Below the pieces are notes generated by a model that had not been told where the DNA came from, did not search any database, and was given only the letters and a program-made list of their open reading frames with translations. 64,000 nucleotides of DNA from Acidiphilium sp. C61 (GTDB lineage Bacteria; Pseudomonadota; Alphaproteobacteria; Acetobacterales; Acetobacteraceae): contig NZ_CACTIA010000003.1 in NCBI RefSeq assembly GCF_902712915.1, forward strand, positions 62,001 to 126,000. The letters are read 5' to 3'. The position numbers and the translations under genes are program-made. Every line of letters begins with the position of its first letter. Position 1 is the first letter of the stretch. Shown here one piece after another: positions 16,523 through 27,660 of the stretch.

Positions 16523-16691
16523 CTACACTCGCGATAAGATTATGAGACATCAAGACAGATGTCCGTGAAAGGGGAGGGGCCGAATACACGGAGATGTCCG
16601 CCGTCTAAGGCGTCCTTGCCTTATCGGCACTCTCGTAGGCGACAATAAGCTGATTGCACTGGCGGCCTCAAGAACTCCCCGGGAGTTCCGT

Positions 16692-17039
16692 TTATGTACC
16701 TAGCGATGGTTCGCTCTCCATCGGCAGTCCCTTCGCATACGCAGCCTGCGGTGCCTGCTCGAGAACCATCGCGACAGCCTGCCGTTCGCCGTGTTCAATC
16801 GAAACCCGGGCGAACGAGATCCCCAACTAGTTCAGGATCCCGATGATCCGCTCATCGATCTGCTCGACCTGGTCACGTTCGTGGACGCGGCCATAGTCCC
16901 TGTATCACTCCGACCGGTCGACGAAGAGGTTCAGTGACGAGTACGCGAAATGCGCTTCGAGTGCCGCTAGCTTGATGCCAGGGCTGGTCTGGTAGGCGCA
17001 GCACAGCAGGCAAGGGCACTTTGCGCCTGCAGGTGATCC
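16692..17039 (-). pseudogene. Decayed gene of unknown family with two internal stops
   Basis: A minus-strand frame of 116 codons reads coding-like through two in-frame stops. The order is AYQTSPGIKLAALEAHFAYS and SLNLFVDRSE, then TGA, then YRDYGRVHERDQVEQIDERI, then TAG, then LGISFARVSIEHGERQAVAM, ending LEQAPQAAYAKGLPMESEPS and TAA at 16692-16694. The upstream part may continue in another frame. I do not recognise the family. It sits between parB and the integrase gene. Confidence 0.45.
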
Positions 17040-17068
17040 GGATTGGCCTGAAACGGAGTCCGACGGAT

Positions 17069-18196
17069 TTAGAGCACCCCATCCAGCGGGTGCCCGTCAA
17101 ACAGGTCGCCGAACTCCAGATACTCCCCGAGCACGTCATAGCTCTTGTGGCGGCCGAGCCGCTTCAGGCGGGCCGGATGGACGCCGCGCTCCATCCCGGT
17201 GGTCAGCGCGCCGCGCTTGAGGCTGTGCCCGCCCAGGTCACGCCGGCCGAACCCGGCCGCCATGGCCCGGCGCTGGATGATCAGGGCCACGCTTTGCGGG
17301 GTGAGGGCCCGCTCGCCGATGACCGGCCCCGGCGGCGCGGTCCGCTCGCGCCCCTTGCGGCCGGATGGCGGAGACCAGATCCGGCGGAACAACGGACCCC
17401 GCTGCAACCCCGCGGCGACCCGCCAGCGCTCAAGGGCATGCACCGGGCAGAGTTCGGTATCGCCGTAGGGCAGGGCGACGGTGACCGCCTCGGCCTGGCT
17501 TCCTTTGGTCTGCGGCAGGGTCAGCCGGAGCCCCCGCTCTGACGGTGTCAGGTGCTCGATCCTGATGCCGGCGAGTTCCGAGCGCCGCAGCGCGCCGGCG
17601 AAGCCGACCAGGATCAGCGCGCGGTCGCGCAAGTCGATCAGCCCGGTATCGCCGATCGGTGCCAGCAGCCGGCGGATCACCGTCGTAGTCGCCGCCACCT
17701 TCTTGCGGCGGATCTCGCCGCGGGAGGCGGCGTCACGCTGGATGCCCGCCATGGTCTCGGCGACGCAGGCATCATCGGTCGGCACCGGGCAGCCGGCGAG
17801 CCGGTGAAGGTAGCGGATCGCGGCGCGCCGGAGCTTCAGCGTTTCGGGTGAGACGCCGCGGCCGCGCTCATCGGCGAGGAAGGCCGCGACATCCGCGCCG
17901 GAGGCGGGGAGGGGCGTCAGCCCGTGGCGGTCGCACCAGAGGCACCAGACGCGCACCGCGGCCCGGTAGGCCCGCCTGGTGTTGTCCGCCTTGGCCCGGC
18001 GGGCATAGGCGCTGGCGGCGCTGCGGGCGCCGGCGAGCGTGCCATCGGCCACCGGGACCGGCTCGTCCTCGATCTCGCTGAACCAGCGCCGGACCGCGTG
18101 CCCGTCGCCGGCGAGCGGGGGAGGGGAGGGCACCAGGCTGCCTACGGATGGCGCGTCGAGGCGGTCTTGCGGTGCGAATGCGGTGTCATCGGGCAC
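17069..18196 (-). CDS. Tyrosine site-specific recombinase / integrase
   Basis: This 375-residue protein has a SAM-like core-binding domain (about residues 58-160, ADNTRRAYRAAVRVWCLWCD). The catalytic domain shows the tyrosine-recombinase set: Arg204 or 205 in GALRRSEL, Lys in the TKGS turn (about 231), His324 and Arg328 in GGHSLKRGAL, His350 in LGRH and the nucleophile Tyr359 in LGEYLEFGD. It probably resolves plasmid multimers or moves an integrative element. No att site was identified. Confidence 0.9.
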   Translation of the reverse strand: MPDDTAFAPQDRLDAPSVGSLVPSPPPLAGDGHAVRRWFSEIEDEPVPVADGTLAGARSAASAYARRAKADNTRRAYRAAVRVWCLWCDRHGLTPLPASGADVAAFLADERGRGVSPETLKLRRAAIRYLHRLAGCPVPTDDACVAETMAGIQRDAASRGEIRRKKVAATTTVIRRLLAPIGDTGLIDLRDRALILVGFAGALRRSELAGIRIEHLTPSERGLRLTLPQTKGSQAEAVTVALPYGDTELCPVHALERWRVAAGLQRGPLFRRIWSPPSGRKGRERTAPPGPVIGERALTPQSVALIIQRRAMAAGFGRRDLGGHSLKRGALTTGMERGVHPARLKRLGRHKSYDVLGEYLEFGDLFDGHPLDGVL

Positions 18197-18669
18197 GAGG
18201 GGCCTCTCCTGAGCGCGAATCGGGCGGTTCTGCGCCCGGAATCCTACGAAATTTATGTAGTAGCGACAACCATGCTTATCAGGAAATCAGTTAAAAAATC
18301 CCGATCACCCCCTGAAAAAGACGGTTATTTCGTGCTATACGGCATATGGCGCAAAATTACGGATCAAGATATTGATTTTCCGTTCGAGGATTTTCCCAGC
18401 TCTCCGCTCAGCCCAGGCCCGATTCCTTTCCTCCATCAGGGGCCGGAGCAGAATCAGCGCGCCCGCGGCGGTTCGGGGTTTTGCTCCATGGCCGCTCGTC
18501 GGGCGGTCCGGTCGAGACGACCGGCACAAGGTGGCCGGCGTGCCGCGCCTGCCAGGTCGGGGCGGTGACGGCGAGGTCGCGCATGGACGGCAGACGGTCG
18601 ACCGTATCCACGAAATGCTTATGCACCCTCACCATCAGCCCGGTCAGGACGGCGGGGCCAAGGCACTTC
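18197..18669. other. Gap between divergent integrase and DUF1612 genes
   Basis: The region holds an AT-rich part (about 18240-18390) that probably carries the two divergent promoters. Short frames on both strands at 18400-18670 have no recognised motif. Confidence 0.35.
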
Positions 18670-19785
18670 ATGGCTCCCCCTGAAATGCAGGCCCAGCAGA
18701 AGCTGATGATCGCCTTCGAGCGGGCGGCCGGAGCGTTTGCCCGGCTCGACCAGGCCCTCTCGATGCACCCGCTCCGCGGCGCCTTCCTCTACCGGTTCCG
18801 TCTCGATGCGGTGCGCCGCCAGGCGATGGTGGACGGGCAGCTGATCGAGCCGTGGCATCTCGCGGCCCTGCTCGAGGGGGTTCGGCTCCGCATGGATCCA
18901 TGGCTGAGCCTCGCCGAGCGGGGTGACATCTTCGATGCGGCCCGCCACGCGTTCTCGATGCACCAGTGGATCGTCGAGCCCGATTTTGATCAGGAGGGTG
19001 AGATCCAGGTGGCGATGAAGGCGATCGAGCGCGATGTCGCGCGCGCCTCCCCGCTGCTCGGCGCGGCGCACGCGGCCCATGCCTGGCTCGCCGGGGGCGG
19101 GAGACGAGCTCCACTGCGGGGCGCACTCATCCGCTTCTGGCAGCAGAGCGGACTGCTGCACCTTCCGGTGCCGATCACCGGACCGCAGGCCCTCGGCGGC
19201 GACCTTCCCTTCGATCGGGAGAGCTGGATCCCGCTTCTGCTCCACGCACTGGCGAACGAGGCCGCGGCCGCCCAGGACCTCCTCCGCGACCTTGAGCGGG
19301 CCTGGCAGGTCGCGCGCGGTTCGATCGGCAAGCGGCGCAAGAACAGCCGGGCCGCCACGGCGGTCGATATCCTGGCGGCAACCCCGATCATCTCCGCGAA
19401 ATCGCTCGCCGATCGGCTCGGTATGAACGTGGCGAACGCCCACGCCCTGCTCGGCGAGCTGCTCGAAGCCGGGCTGGTCGTCGAGCTGACCCACCGCAGC
19501 AAGCGACGGCTCTTCGGCCTGTCGGGCATGGGCCGGATGCGCGACTACGTGGCACCGCCACGCCGGCCGCAGCCGGGGCGGGGAAGGGGGAGGCCCCGGA
19601 TCGAGCCCGAAATGCCACACTCTGCGCCGCCCGCCGATCTTCCGCCGGCGCCATCCGGTGGCGTCCTGCCCCGGCTTGCGTTCGACTTCAGCGATCTGGA
19701 AGAGGCCATGGCGGCAGCCGATGAAGCGATCCGTGAAACCAGGATCAGCCTCGATCGGATCCGTCAGGCCGGACCGCCGGAGTAG
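18670..19785 (+). CDS. RHE_PE00001-family protein (DUF1612 plus helix-turn-helix)
   Basis: This protein of about 371 residues begins APPEMQAQQKLMIAFERAAG. It matches the plasmid-borne RHE_PE00001 family: an N-terminal DUF1612 domain with MHPLRGAFLYRFRLDAVRRQ and HLAALLEGVRLRM, and a C-terminal winged-helix domain (AVDILAATPIISAKSLADRL, then NVANAHALLGELLEAGLV). The tail has a basic AT-hook-like stretch (RPQPGRGRGRPRIEP). Function is unknown; the helix-turn-helix suggests a DNA-binding regulator. ATG at 18670 is chosen; the longer frame upstream looks non-coding. Confidence 0.8.
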   Translation: MAPPEMQAQQKLMIAFERAAGAFARLDQALSMHPLRGAFLYRFRLDAVRRQAMVDGQLIEPWHLAALLEGVRLRMDPWLSLAERGDIFDAARHAFSMHQWIVEPDFDQEGEIQVAMKAIERDVARASPLLGAAHAAHAWLAGGGRRAPLRGALIRFWQQSGLLHLPVPITGPQALGGDLPFDRESWIPLLLHALANEAAAAQDLLRDLERAWQVARGSIGKRRKNSRAATAVDILAATPIISAKSLADRLGMNVANAHALLGELLEAGLVVELTHRSKRRLFGLSGMGRMRDYVAPPRRPQPGRGRGRPRIEPEMPHSAPPADLPPAPSGGVLPRLAFDFSDLEEAMAAADEAIRETRISLDRIRQAGPPE

Positions 19786-20053
19786 GGACTACCTCGACCG
19801 GTGCGCCTTGGGGAGCAGGTGAAACCTATACGGTTCAGCGGAATGACCCGGCGTTCGTCTCGAACAACGCCGCGCATGAGCTCGCCGCTTCTGGTTTGGA
19901 CGAAGCTGGCCTCTCCGCGTTAATTGCGACCTCACCGTCGCGACAGCGAAGCATCTTTGGTCATGCTTGCGACAACATCGTCTTGCCTGCCAACATCCCG
20001 GTACGACTGGAATGGGACGCAGCTCGGAACATTAAAGGAGAGGAGGCACAGAT

Positions 20054-20510
20054 ATGGACAAGGGTAGTGGCGGCTCGGTGGGGATGAGCGCGGGACGGCT
20101 CGAGCGTATCGGGGCGGCGATGCAGGGCTATGTCGATCGGGGAATCTATGCCGGCATCAACACCGTCGTCGCGCGGCGCGGCGTGGTTGTGCAGCAAGGG
20201 CAGTATGGCTTTCGCGATAAAGAGGCCGGCTTACCAATGGCTGCGGACACGATTTTCCGCCTTTATTCGATGACGAAGCCGGTCGTGTGCACGGCGTTGA
20301 TGACTCTGGTCGAGGAGGGGCGGCTCCGGCTGTTCGATCCCGTCGCGCGCTACGTTCCCGCGTTGGCCGGTTTGACCGTGCTGCGGCCGGACGGCTCGCG
20401 CACTGCGCCGGCCCGGCCGGTCATGGTGCGTGATTTGATGACGCACACAAGCGGGCTTTCCTATCATTTCCTCGAGGAGACGCCTGTCGGGCCGATGTAT
20501 GCGGACAGCA
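20054..20510 (+). pseudogene. Serine beta-lactamase/esterase-like hydrolase, cut by IS6
   Basis: The first 152 codons of a class C-like serine hydrolase remain. They include the S-x-x-K motif SMTK at residues 72-75, LVEEGRLRLFDPVARYVP and VRDLMTHTSGLSYHF. The start is well supported by GGAGAGGAGG. The YxN motif and the rest are missing because the 801-bp IS begins at 20511. The remainder is not found elsewhere in the window. Confidence 0.85.
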
Positions 20511-21311
20511 TTGTCAGGTTGACGTGGTGATCGTGTGCCCGTAGCGATTTCGGATGATGGCTTTGACTCTGCCTGCACGTTTGAAGGGATATCGCTTCCC
20601 TCGATCGGTGATCGCGTATGCGGTCTGGAGCTATTACCGGTTCAATCTCAGCCTGCGGGACGTTGAGGATCTTCTGGCCGCTCGCGGCGTGATAGTATGC
20701 TACGAGACGATCCGCGTCTGGGTCGATCGGTTTGGCCCGCAGATCGCCGCGCAAATCCGTCGCGATCGGCTGCCGGCCGGCGACAAATGGCACCTCGATG
20801 AAATGGTGATCACCATTGGCGGCGAGAAGCATTGGCTTTGGCGGGCAGTTGATCATCGCGGTGACGTGCTGGAAATCCTGGTCCAGAAGCGGCGAGATGC
20901 CCGAGCCGCCCGGCGTTTTCTCCGCAAGCTGATGCGCCGATGGGGTCAGCCGCGCGTCGTGGTGACCGATAAGCTACGGAGCTACGACGTTGCCCTTCGC
21001 ACGGATTGCCGCAGCGCCGATCACCGATCGCACAAGCGGCTGAACAACCGGATCGAAGCATCCCATCGTCACACCAGGCGACGAGAAAAGATAATGGGTC
21101 GGTTCATATCCCCAGGTCATGCCCAGAGATTTCTCGCCACCCACGACCAGATCACCACCCTGTTCCGCCCAAAACGCCATCGCCTCTCCGCCAGATCCTA
21201 CCGCCACGCAAGAGCCGATGCATTTTTGCTCTGGACCGACTACGCCGCCAATCTCGCCGCCTGATCGATCGCGTCTCGGTCAAATCACACCTCGTTCGAT
21301 CAACCTGACAA
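20511..21311 (+). mobile_element. IS6-family insertion sequence, copy 1 (801 bp)
   Basis: The ends are TTGTCAGGTTGA (20511-20522) and TCAACCTGACAA (21300-21311). It is present again in reverse orientation at 40287-41087 with the same length and near-identical sequence. The 8 bases on each side (GGACAGCA and TCCCGTCC) do not match, so the flanks were rearranged after insertion. Confidence 0.85.
20554..21264 (+). CDS. IS6-family transposase (copy 1)
   Basis: This 236-residue DDE transposase of the IS6/IS26 group has the N-terminal block [19 protein letters not shown]. The catalytic acids lie in WHLDEMVI, in [14 protein letters not shown], and in [15 protein letters not shown] (E). It differs from the second copy in one residue near 186 (Ile here, Lys there, in MGRFxSPGHAQ). 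IS6 elements form cointegrates and drive replicative inversions and deletions, which fits the broken genes on both sides. Confidence 0.92.
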   Translation: MMALTLPARLKGYRFPRSVIAYAVWSYYRFNLSLRDVEDLLAARGVIVCYETIRVWVDRFGPQIAAQIRRDRLPAGDKWHLDEMVITIGGEKHWLWRAVDHRGDVLEILVQKRRDARAARRFLRKLMRRWGQPRVVVTDKLRSYDVALRTDCRSADHRSHKRLNNRIEASHRHTRRREKIMGRFISPGHAQRFLATHDQITTLFRPKRHRLSARSYRHARADAFLLWTDYAANLAA

Positions 21312-23632
21312 TCCCGTCCGGACAGTTCCTGACCGAGGATTACTACGTGGCCAACAAGCTGATGAAGGGGTTCATCGGCAGTGCCAATATTGACACCAAT
21401 TCCCGGCTTTGTATGGCGTCCGCGGTGGCCGCCCACCGCCGGTGCTTCGGCGAGGACGTCGTCCCGGGGATCTACGAGGATTTCGACGAGGCGGAACTGA
21501 TCATCTTCGCCGGCTCGAACGCCGCCTGGTGCCATCCGGTCCTGTTCCAGCGCGCACTTGCCGCCCGGGCGACGCGCGGGACGCGGATTGTCGTGATCGA
21601 TCCCCGCCGTAGCGCGACCGCCGAGTTCGCCGACCTGCACCTCGCCGTGCGCCCCGGCGGCGACCTCGCCCTGTTCTGCGCGCTGCTCGCCGCCTGCGCG
21701 GACCGCGGCGCGCTCGATCGCGACTATATCGCGCGGCACACCGCCGGGTTCGACGCCGCGCTGGCCGCCGCGCGGCAGGCCGAGCACGGGATCGATCCCG
21801 CCGCATTCGAAACCCTCGCCGGCTGGGTCGCCTCCACCCCGCGCATGGTGACCGCCTTTTCGCAGGGCGTGAACCAGTCCGAGACGGCGACCGACGCAAT
21901 CGGCGCGATCCTGAACCTCCACCTCGCCACCGGACGGATCGGCCGGCCCGGCGCCGGACCGTTCTCGCTGACCGGCCAGCCCAACGCGATGGGCGGCCGC
22001 GAGGCGGGCGGCCTCGCCAACCAGCTCGCCGCGCATCTCGGCTTCGACGACCCCGACGACCACGCGACGCTCTCCGAATTCTGGGGCGCCCCCAACCTCG
22101 TGCGCCGGCCCGGGCTGAAGGCGGTCGACCTGTTCCGTGCCGTCGCCGACGGCAAGATACGCGCCCTCTGGATCGCCGGCACCAACCCCGCCGAATCCCT
22201 GCCAGCGAGCCTCGACGTGCGCGACGCGCTATCCCGTTGTCCGCACCTCGTGGTCGCCGATTGCTGGCCCACGGCGACGACCGCCCATGCCCATGTCCTG
22301 CTGCCAGCGGCAGGGTGGTCCGAGAAGGACGGCACCGTCACCAATTCAGAGCGCATGATCTCCCGCCAGCGGGCGTTTCGTCCCGCTCCCGGTGCTGCTC
22401 GACCCGACTGGTGGATGTTCGCCGAACTCGCCCGGCGGCTCGGCCATGGCGCGGCCTTCGCCTGGGACGGGCCGGCCGCGATCTTCCGCGAACACGCGGC
22501 ACTCTCCGCTTTCCGCAACTTCGGGCGACGGCGGTTCAATATCGGCGGGCTCGCTGCCATCCCGGATGACGATTACGACGCAATGCGCCCGCTGCGCTGG
22601 CCTCTGGCCGGAGATCGCCTCTTTGCCGAGGGAAACTTCCCGACGCCAGACGGGCGGGCCCGCTTCGTCGCCATATCACCGCTCCGCCACGCGCGCACGG
22701 ATTTCACCCTCAATACCGGCCGGCTGCGCGACCAATGGCACACCATGACGCGCACCGGTCGCGTCGCCGAACTGATGGCCCACCAAGATGCCGCGACCCT
22801 GGAACTCGCACCGACGGACGCGGCGCGACTCGGCGTGCTGCCCGGTGATCTTGTCGCCGCCGGGAGCGAAGGGGCGCGCATCGTCTTCCCGGCAGCGATC
22901 TCGCCGGGACAGTGCGAAGGTTCGGTGTTCGCTGCGATACACTGGACCGCAGCGCAGGGCAGCGCCGGAAGCGTCAACCGCCTCACTGTTTCAGCGACCG
23001 ACCCGATCTCCGGCCAGCCGGCCTTCAAGCATTCGCCAGTGAAACTTGCGGCGGTGCCGACGCTCTGGCGGGCCATTGCTATCGGACGTGCCGCTTCCTG
23101 CGCGATGACGGCTGGCAAACAAGCCGTCTGGTCGCAGGCACTACGCCCGGGCGGGCTGGCGCTGTCGCGCTTTACCGGGTTTGCCCCGCTCGCCGCCCGC
23201 AGCGCCGTGGACGCGGCACGGTGGCTGCTGGTGCTGCCGGAGGGTGCCGAATTCCTCGACTACGCCGACCCGGCGCGCGGGGTCTTCCGCCTCGCCGTGC
23301 TCGACCGGGCCGGCGTCCAGCTCCTTCTCCACGTCGCGCCGGCGGAGCTTGCGCTGCCGGACCCCGAGGCGCTGGAGGCGCTGTTCGCGGCCCCACAAGC
23401 AGGAGCCGATCCGACGCTCCTGCTTGGCCAGCCCGCCCGCGCCACCGCGACCCGCGGGCGGCAGGTCTGCGTCTGCAACGCGGTTGCCGAACCCGCGATC
23501 CGTGCCGCGATCCGCGCCGGCTGCCGGAGCGTCGAGGCGATCGGCGCGGCCACCGGCGCCGGCACCGGCTGCGGTTCATGCCACTCCGAACTGAAGGGAT
23601 TTCTCCGCCATGACCTCGTTGCCGCCGAATAG
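21312..23632 (+). pseudogene. nasA: Assimilatory nitrate reductase large subunit, 5'-truncated
   Basis: About 773 codons of a NasA-type molybdopterin oxidoreductase remain. They begin FLTEDYYVANKLMKGFIGSA and NIDTNSRLCMASA, with GSNAAWCHPVLF and the molybdopterin-binding WIAGTNPAESLP. A C-terminal BFD-like [2Fe-2S] domain follows (CVCN...GTGCGSCHSEL), which is typical of proteobacterial NasA. The first roughly 110 residues, with the [4Fe-4S] cysteines, are replaced by the IS. The frame stays open into the IS sequence, but no functional enzyme is expected. The gene overlaps cobA by 23 bases. Confidence 0.88.
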
Positions 23633-24395
23633 CAAGGCGCATCCCGTCATCCTCGCCGGCACCGGGCCGGGCGATCCGGATCTTCTCACCCTGCGGGCCG
23701 TACGGGCGATCGGCGCCGCCGAAATCATCCTGCATGATGCGCTGGTCGATGTTCGCATCCTGGTCCTTGCCGCCCCGGATGCCGTCCTCATCCATGTCGG
23801 CAAGCGGTGTGGCCGGCACGCGATGAGCCAGACAGAGATCAACCGCCGCCTTGTCGAATGCGCGCGCACCGGCGCTCGGGTGCTACGGCTGAAGGGCGGA
23901 GATCCGATGATCTTCGGCCGGGCCGGCGAGGAGATCGCGGCCTTGCGGGCCGCAGGCATTGCGGTCGAGGTGATCCCGGGGATCACAGCGGCCTCGGCGG
24001 CGGCGGCGTCTGCCTGCGTCTCGCTGACCGCGCGGGGCAGGGCGCGCGCTGTCACCCTGGTCACCGGCCACACCGCCGATGGCGGGCTACCGCCTCAGGA
24101 CTGGGCGGCACTGGCCCGGCTCGATTCGACCCTCGTCTTCTACATGGGCTCCCGCCACGCCCGAGCGATCGCCGACCGCCTGATCGAGGCCGGGCTCGAT
24201 CCCGCCACGCCGGCGATGCTGCTGACCAATGTCAGCCGCCCGGGCGAGACGCGCCGGCTTGCCCGCCTCATCGACCTCGCAGACGGAATCGCCGCCGCCG
24301 ATCTCGCGGCCCCGGCGCTGATCCTGATCGGCGCCGCGCTCGACGCGGCGGTTCCGGTGGCGACTATTCAGGCGGACGCCCGCGAGCTGTCGTGA
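23610..24395 (+). CDS. cobA: Uroporphyrinogen-III C-methyltransferase
   Basis: This 261-residue protein is a SAM-dependent methyltransferase that makes precorrin-2 for siroheme (nitrite/sulfite reductase) or cobalamin. Motifs are GTGPGDPDLLTLRAVRAI at the N-terminus, LVDVRIL, VGKRCGRH, RLKGGDPMIFGRAGEE and VIPGITAASAAAA. It overlaps the end of nasA, which fits a role in siroheme supply for nitrate assimilation. Its 3' end overlaps the convergent cysG-N gene by 32 bases. Confidence 0.93.
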   Translation: MTSLPPNSKAHPVILAGTGPGDPDLLTLRAVRAIGAAEIILHDALVDVRILVLAAPDAVLIHVGKRCGRHAMSQTEINRRLVECARTGARVLRLKGGDPMIFGRAGEEIAALRAAGIAVEVIPGITAASAAAASACVSLTARGRARAVTLVTGHTADGGLPPQDWAALARLDSTLVFYMGSRHARAIADRLIEAGLDPATPAMLLTNVSRPGETRRLARLIDLADGIAAADLAAPALILIGAALDAAVPVATIQADARELS

Positions 24396-24948
24396 GCCAG
24401 CCCCGCGCCTCGACATGGTCGGCGATCCGGCGAGCCGTTTCGGGCATCGACATCCCTTCGGCGCGCCATCGCTCGCGAAGTACCGCGATTTCAGACAGCC
24501 GTGCGGCCCAGTCCGCCCCGAATTCGACTTCGAGATGCCGACGCAGCACAGAGGACAGGCCGGCTGCCTGACCGCCGGTCGAGACCGTCAGCAGCAGATC
24601 GCCGCGCCTCACCTGCGCCACGGAATGAAAGTCGCAGTCGGGCAGGCGGTCCTCGACATTCACCAGCACGCGCGCCGCCCGCGCCGCCGCGACCAGGCCC
24701 GCGCGAACCACGTCCGGAACGTCGACGATCCAGAGCGCATGCAGTCGCGCGAGGTCATCGCCCGTCGGCATTCTGCGGCATAGCGCGGCGCCAGCTTCCG
24801 CGATTGTCGCCGCATCCGGATCCTCACTGAACAGAAGGGCGGCATCGGCGCCGCCTTCACACAGCGCACGCAGCCTGCGAAGCGACATAGGACCGTTGCC
24901 GCATACGCCGAGACGGCAATAGCTCGGATCGAGCACGATCGGAATCAT
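24364..24948 (-). CDS. Precorrin-2 dehydrogenase / sirohydrochlorin ferrochelatase (CysG N-terminal type)
   Basis: This 194-residue protein matches the NAD-binding and helical domains of Met8p/CysG-N: IVLDPSYCRLGVCGNGPMSL (the usual G-x-G-x-x-A loop is seen as CGNGPMSL), RRLRALCEGGADAALLF, LHALWIVDVPD, VNVEDRLPDCDFHSVAQVRR and VSTGGQAAGLSSVLRRHLE. It should oxidise precorrin-2 and insert iron to finish siroheme. It is convergent with cobA rather than fused to it, unlike enterobacterial CysG. Confidence 0.85.
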   Translation of the reverse strand: MIPIVLDPSYCRLGVCGNGPMSLRRLRALCEGGADAALLFSEDPDAATIAEAGAALCRRMPTGDDLARLHALWIVDVPDVVRAGLVAAARAARVLVNVEDRLPDCDFHSVAQVRRGDLLLTVSTGGQAAGLSSVLRRHLEVEFGADWAARLSEIAVLRERWRAEGMSMPETARRIADHVEARGWLTTARGRPPE

Positions 24949-25100
24949 GAGATCATCCCAACAGGAAACGGAACCGCATCAAGGCTAGCAACCGCAAGAT
25001 CGCTCACAATCGTGCGTCAGGAGGATAGCGGCGCCTTGTCTGCTTTCAGAAGTTCAAAAATCGCTGCGTTACGACCGAAACCCAGACAGAGGCCGCCCAT

Positions 25101-25706
25101 GGCGAGGCGCATGCATTCAAACGTGGGCGGGACATGGCGGCGTGGCTGGGGCTCGTTCCACGGCAAATGACAACGGGTGGAAAACCGCGCCTGCTCGGCA
25201 TCAGCAAACGCGGCAATCGTTATTTGCGGAAGAACTTGATCCATGGCGCACGAGCGGCGCTGCCTTATCTTGTCGAACGTGATACGCCGTTGGGCCGCTG
25301 GGCGCGGGGATTGCTCGATCGAGCGCATAAGAACGTGGTCGTAGTCGCGCTGGCCGCGAAGCTGGCTCGGATCGCATGGGCCGTTTTGGCGCACGGTTGC
25401 GATTACGACGCCCAATTCGAAGCGGCGGCTGCGGCCGCATGACGGAATCGCCCGAACAGCGCTCACAGTTGGGCGCGAAAGGGCAGTCGATGTCTGCGTG
25501 AGGTGAAAGGAAGATGGCCTGACAGTCGAACGGCGGCTTGAAAACCTGACGCAGTGAACGGCCTCCGAGGCCGGTGTGATTATGAGGATCAGGCCGCGCG
25601 GATCTCCATCTTGGCCGGGTTCGAAGCCCGAGACCGGATACGTTGAAGCAGACTGATTAGAGCCAGATGAAAATCACCCCTTGCGGACGGGGCGGGCCAT
25701 ACGTTC
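25101..25706 (+). mobile_element. IS110 element fragment, 3' part (606-bp inverted duplicate)
   Basis: The stretch appears identical, in reverse orientation, to 42283-42888. It encodes the C-terminal ~100 residues of the IS110 transposase (25134-25442, MAAWLGLVPRQMTTGGKPRL, GISKRGNRYLRKNLIHGARA) and about 260 bases beyond the stop. The left boundary is 25101, where homology to the transposase begins abruptly. The right boundary (25706) is the breakpoint inside merA. Confidence 0.85.
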
Positions 25707-26867
<1,161 letters not shown>

Positions 26868-26882
26868 GGTGAGGCAGCCGAC

Positions 26883-27270
26883 GTGCTGGATACAGATATG
26901 CTCACGCCAACTCACAATATCGTCTCCGCGAAGATGATCCGCCACTATGAGACGATCGGCTTGATCGCAAGGCCGGTTTGGCAGGAGAACGACTACCTCA
27001 CCTATGGTTCTGATGATGTACACTGGCTGAGGTTCATCAGGCGGGGGCGCGCGCTCGGCAACCTGATCGCGACAATCTGTCAGCTTCTCGCACTCTGGGG
27101 TGACACCAACCGGCCGAGCGCGGATGTCAAGCGGATTGCTCTGGCTCATCCGGAATCCATGCGCAGCAAGATTGCCGAACTCGTTTCTATGGCCAGAGCG
27201 ATCGAACACCTTGCAGATTTTTGCATGAGCGATCATCAGCGAGATTGTCCGATCCTCGACGATCTCACCA
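26883..27270 (+). pseudogene. MerR/CueR-type regulator remnant
   Basis: About 128 codons resemble CueR/HmrR regulators: VSAKMIRHYETIGLIARPVW, DVHWLRFIRRGRALG, LLALWGDTNRPSADVKRIAL and the metal-binding pair FCMSDHQRDCPIL. The first ~10 residues are replaced (MLDTDMLTPTHN). After DDL the similarity stops and the sequence becomes the 3' end of a permease gene in another frame. It is a deletion-fusion product and probably inactive. Confidence 0.75.
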
Positions 27271-27534
27271 GCGCATCTCTTCTACCTGACGACGGTGATC
27301 GCGGGTTATCCGATCGACGCAATCATTGCTGCCTTCGGCGCCGTGCCCCGCATCCGCAACGAGACCGTCGCACTTGCCCATATTTCCTTGAATTACACGC
27401 CGATCCTCAACATCCTGCTCCTGGCGGTATCATCACTCCTAGCGCTGCGGTTCCTGAGCACTGGTGCACCGGACATGTTGCGCATGATGGTGGCGCTATC
27501 CGAAGGCCAGGATCATCACCATGACCATATCTGA
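27271..27534 (+). pseudogene. Permease C-terminal fragment
   Basis: About 85 codons resemble the C-terminal end of a metal-linked permease: FYLTTVIAGYPIDAIIAAFG, LNYTPILNILLLAVSSLLAL, GAPDMLRMM and a final His-rich tail GQDHHHDHI. The 5' part is missing; the fusion with the merR remnant removed it. There is no proper start codon. Confidence 0.55.
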
Positions 27535-27660
27535 ACCACCCGCCGCCTCCCCCCGCATGCAGGAAGCCTTCGATCCTGCGCCCAGACGCCCTATGCCGGA
27601 CAGCGACAACCATAGAGGATACTGGGCGTCTCCGGCCTGAAGCCGGCGAACGCTACAGTT

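Noticed and set aside
21119..21311. Apparent N-terminal extension of nitrate reductase running through the IS6 element
   Set aside because: It lies inside the IS6 transposase gene in another frame, so it is accidental read-through and not a fusion protein.
22912..24571. Several long Arg/Pro-rich ORFs on both strands over nasA and cobA
   Set aside because: They are high-GC shadow frames of genes with clear family motifs.
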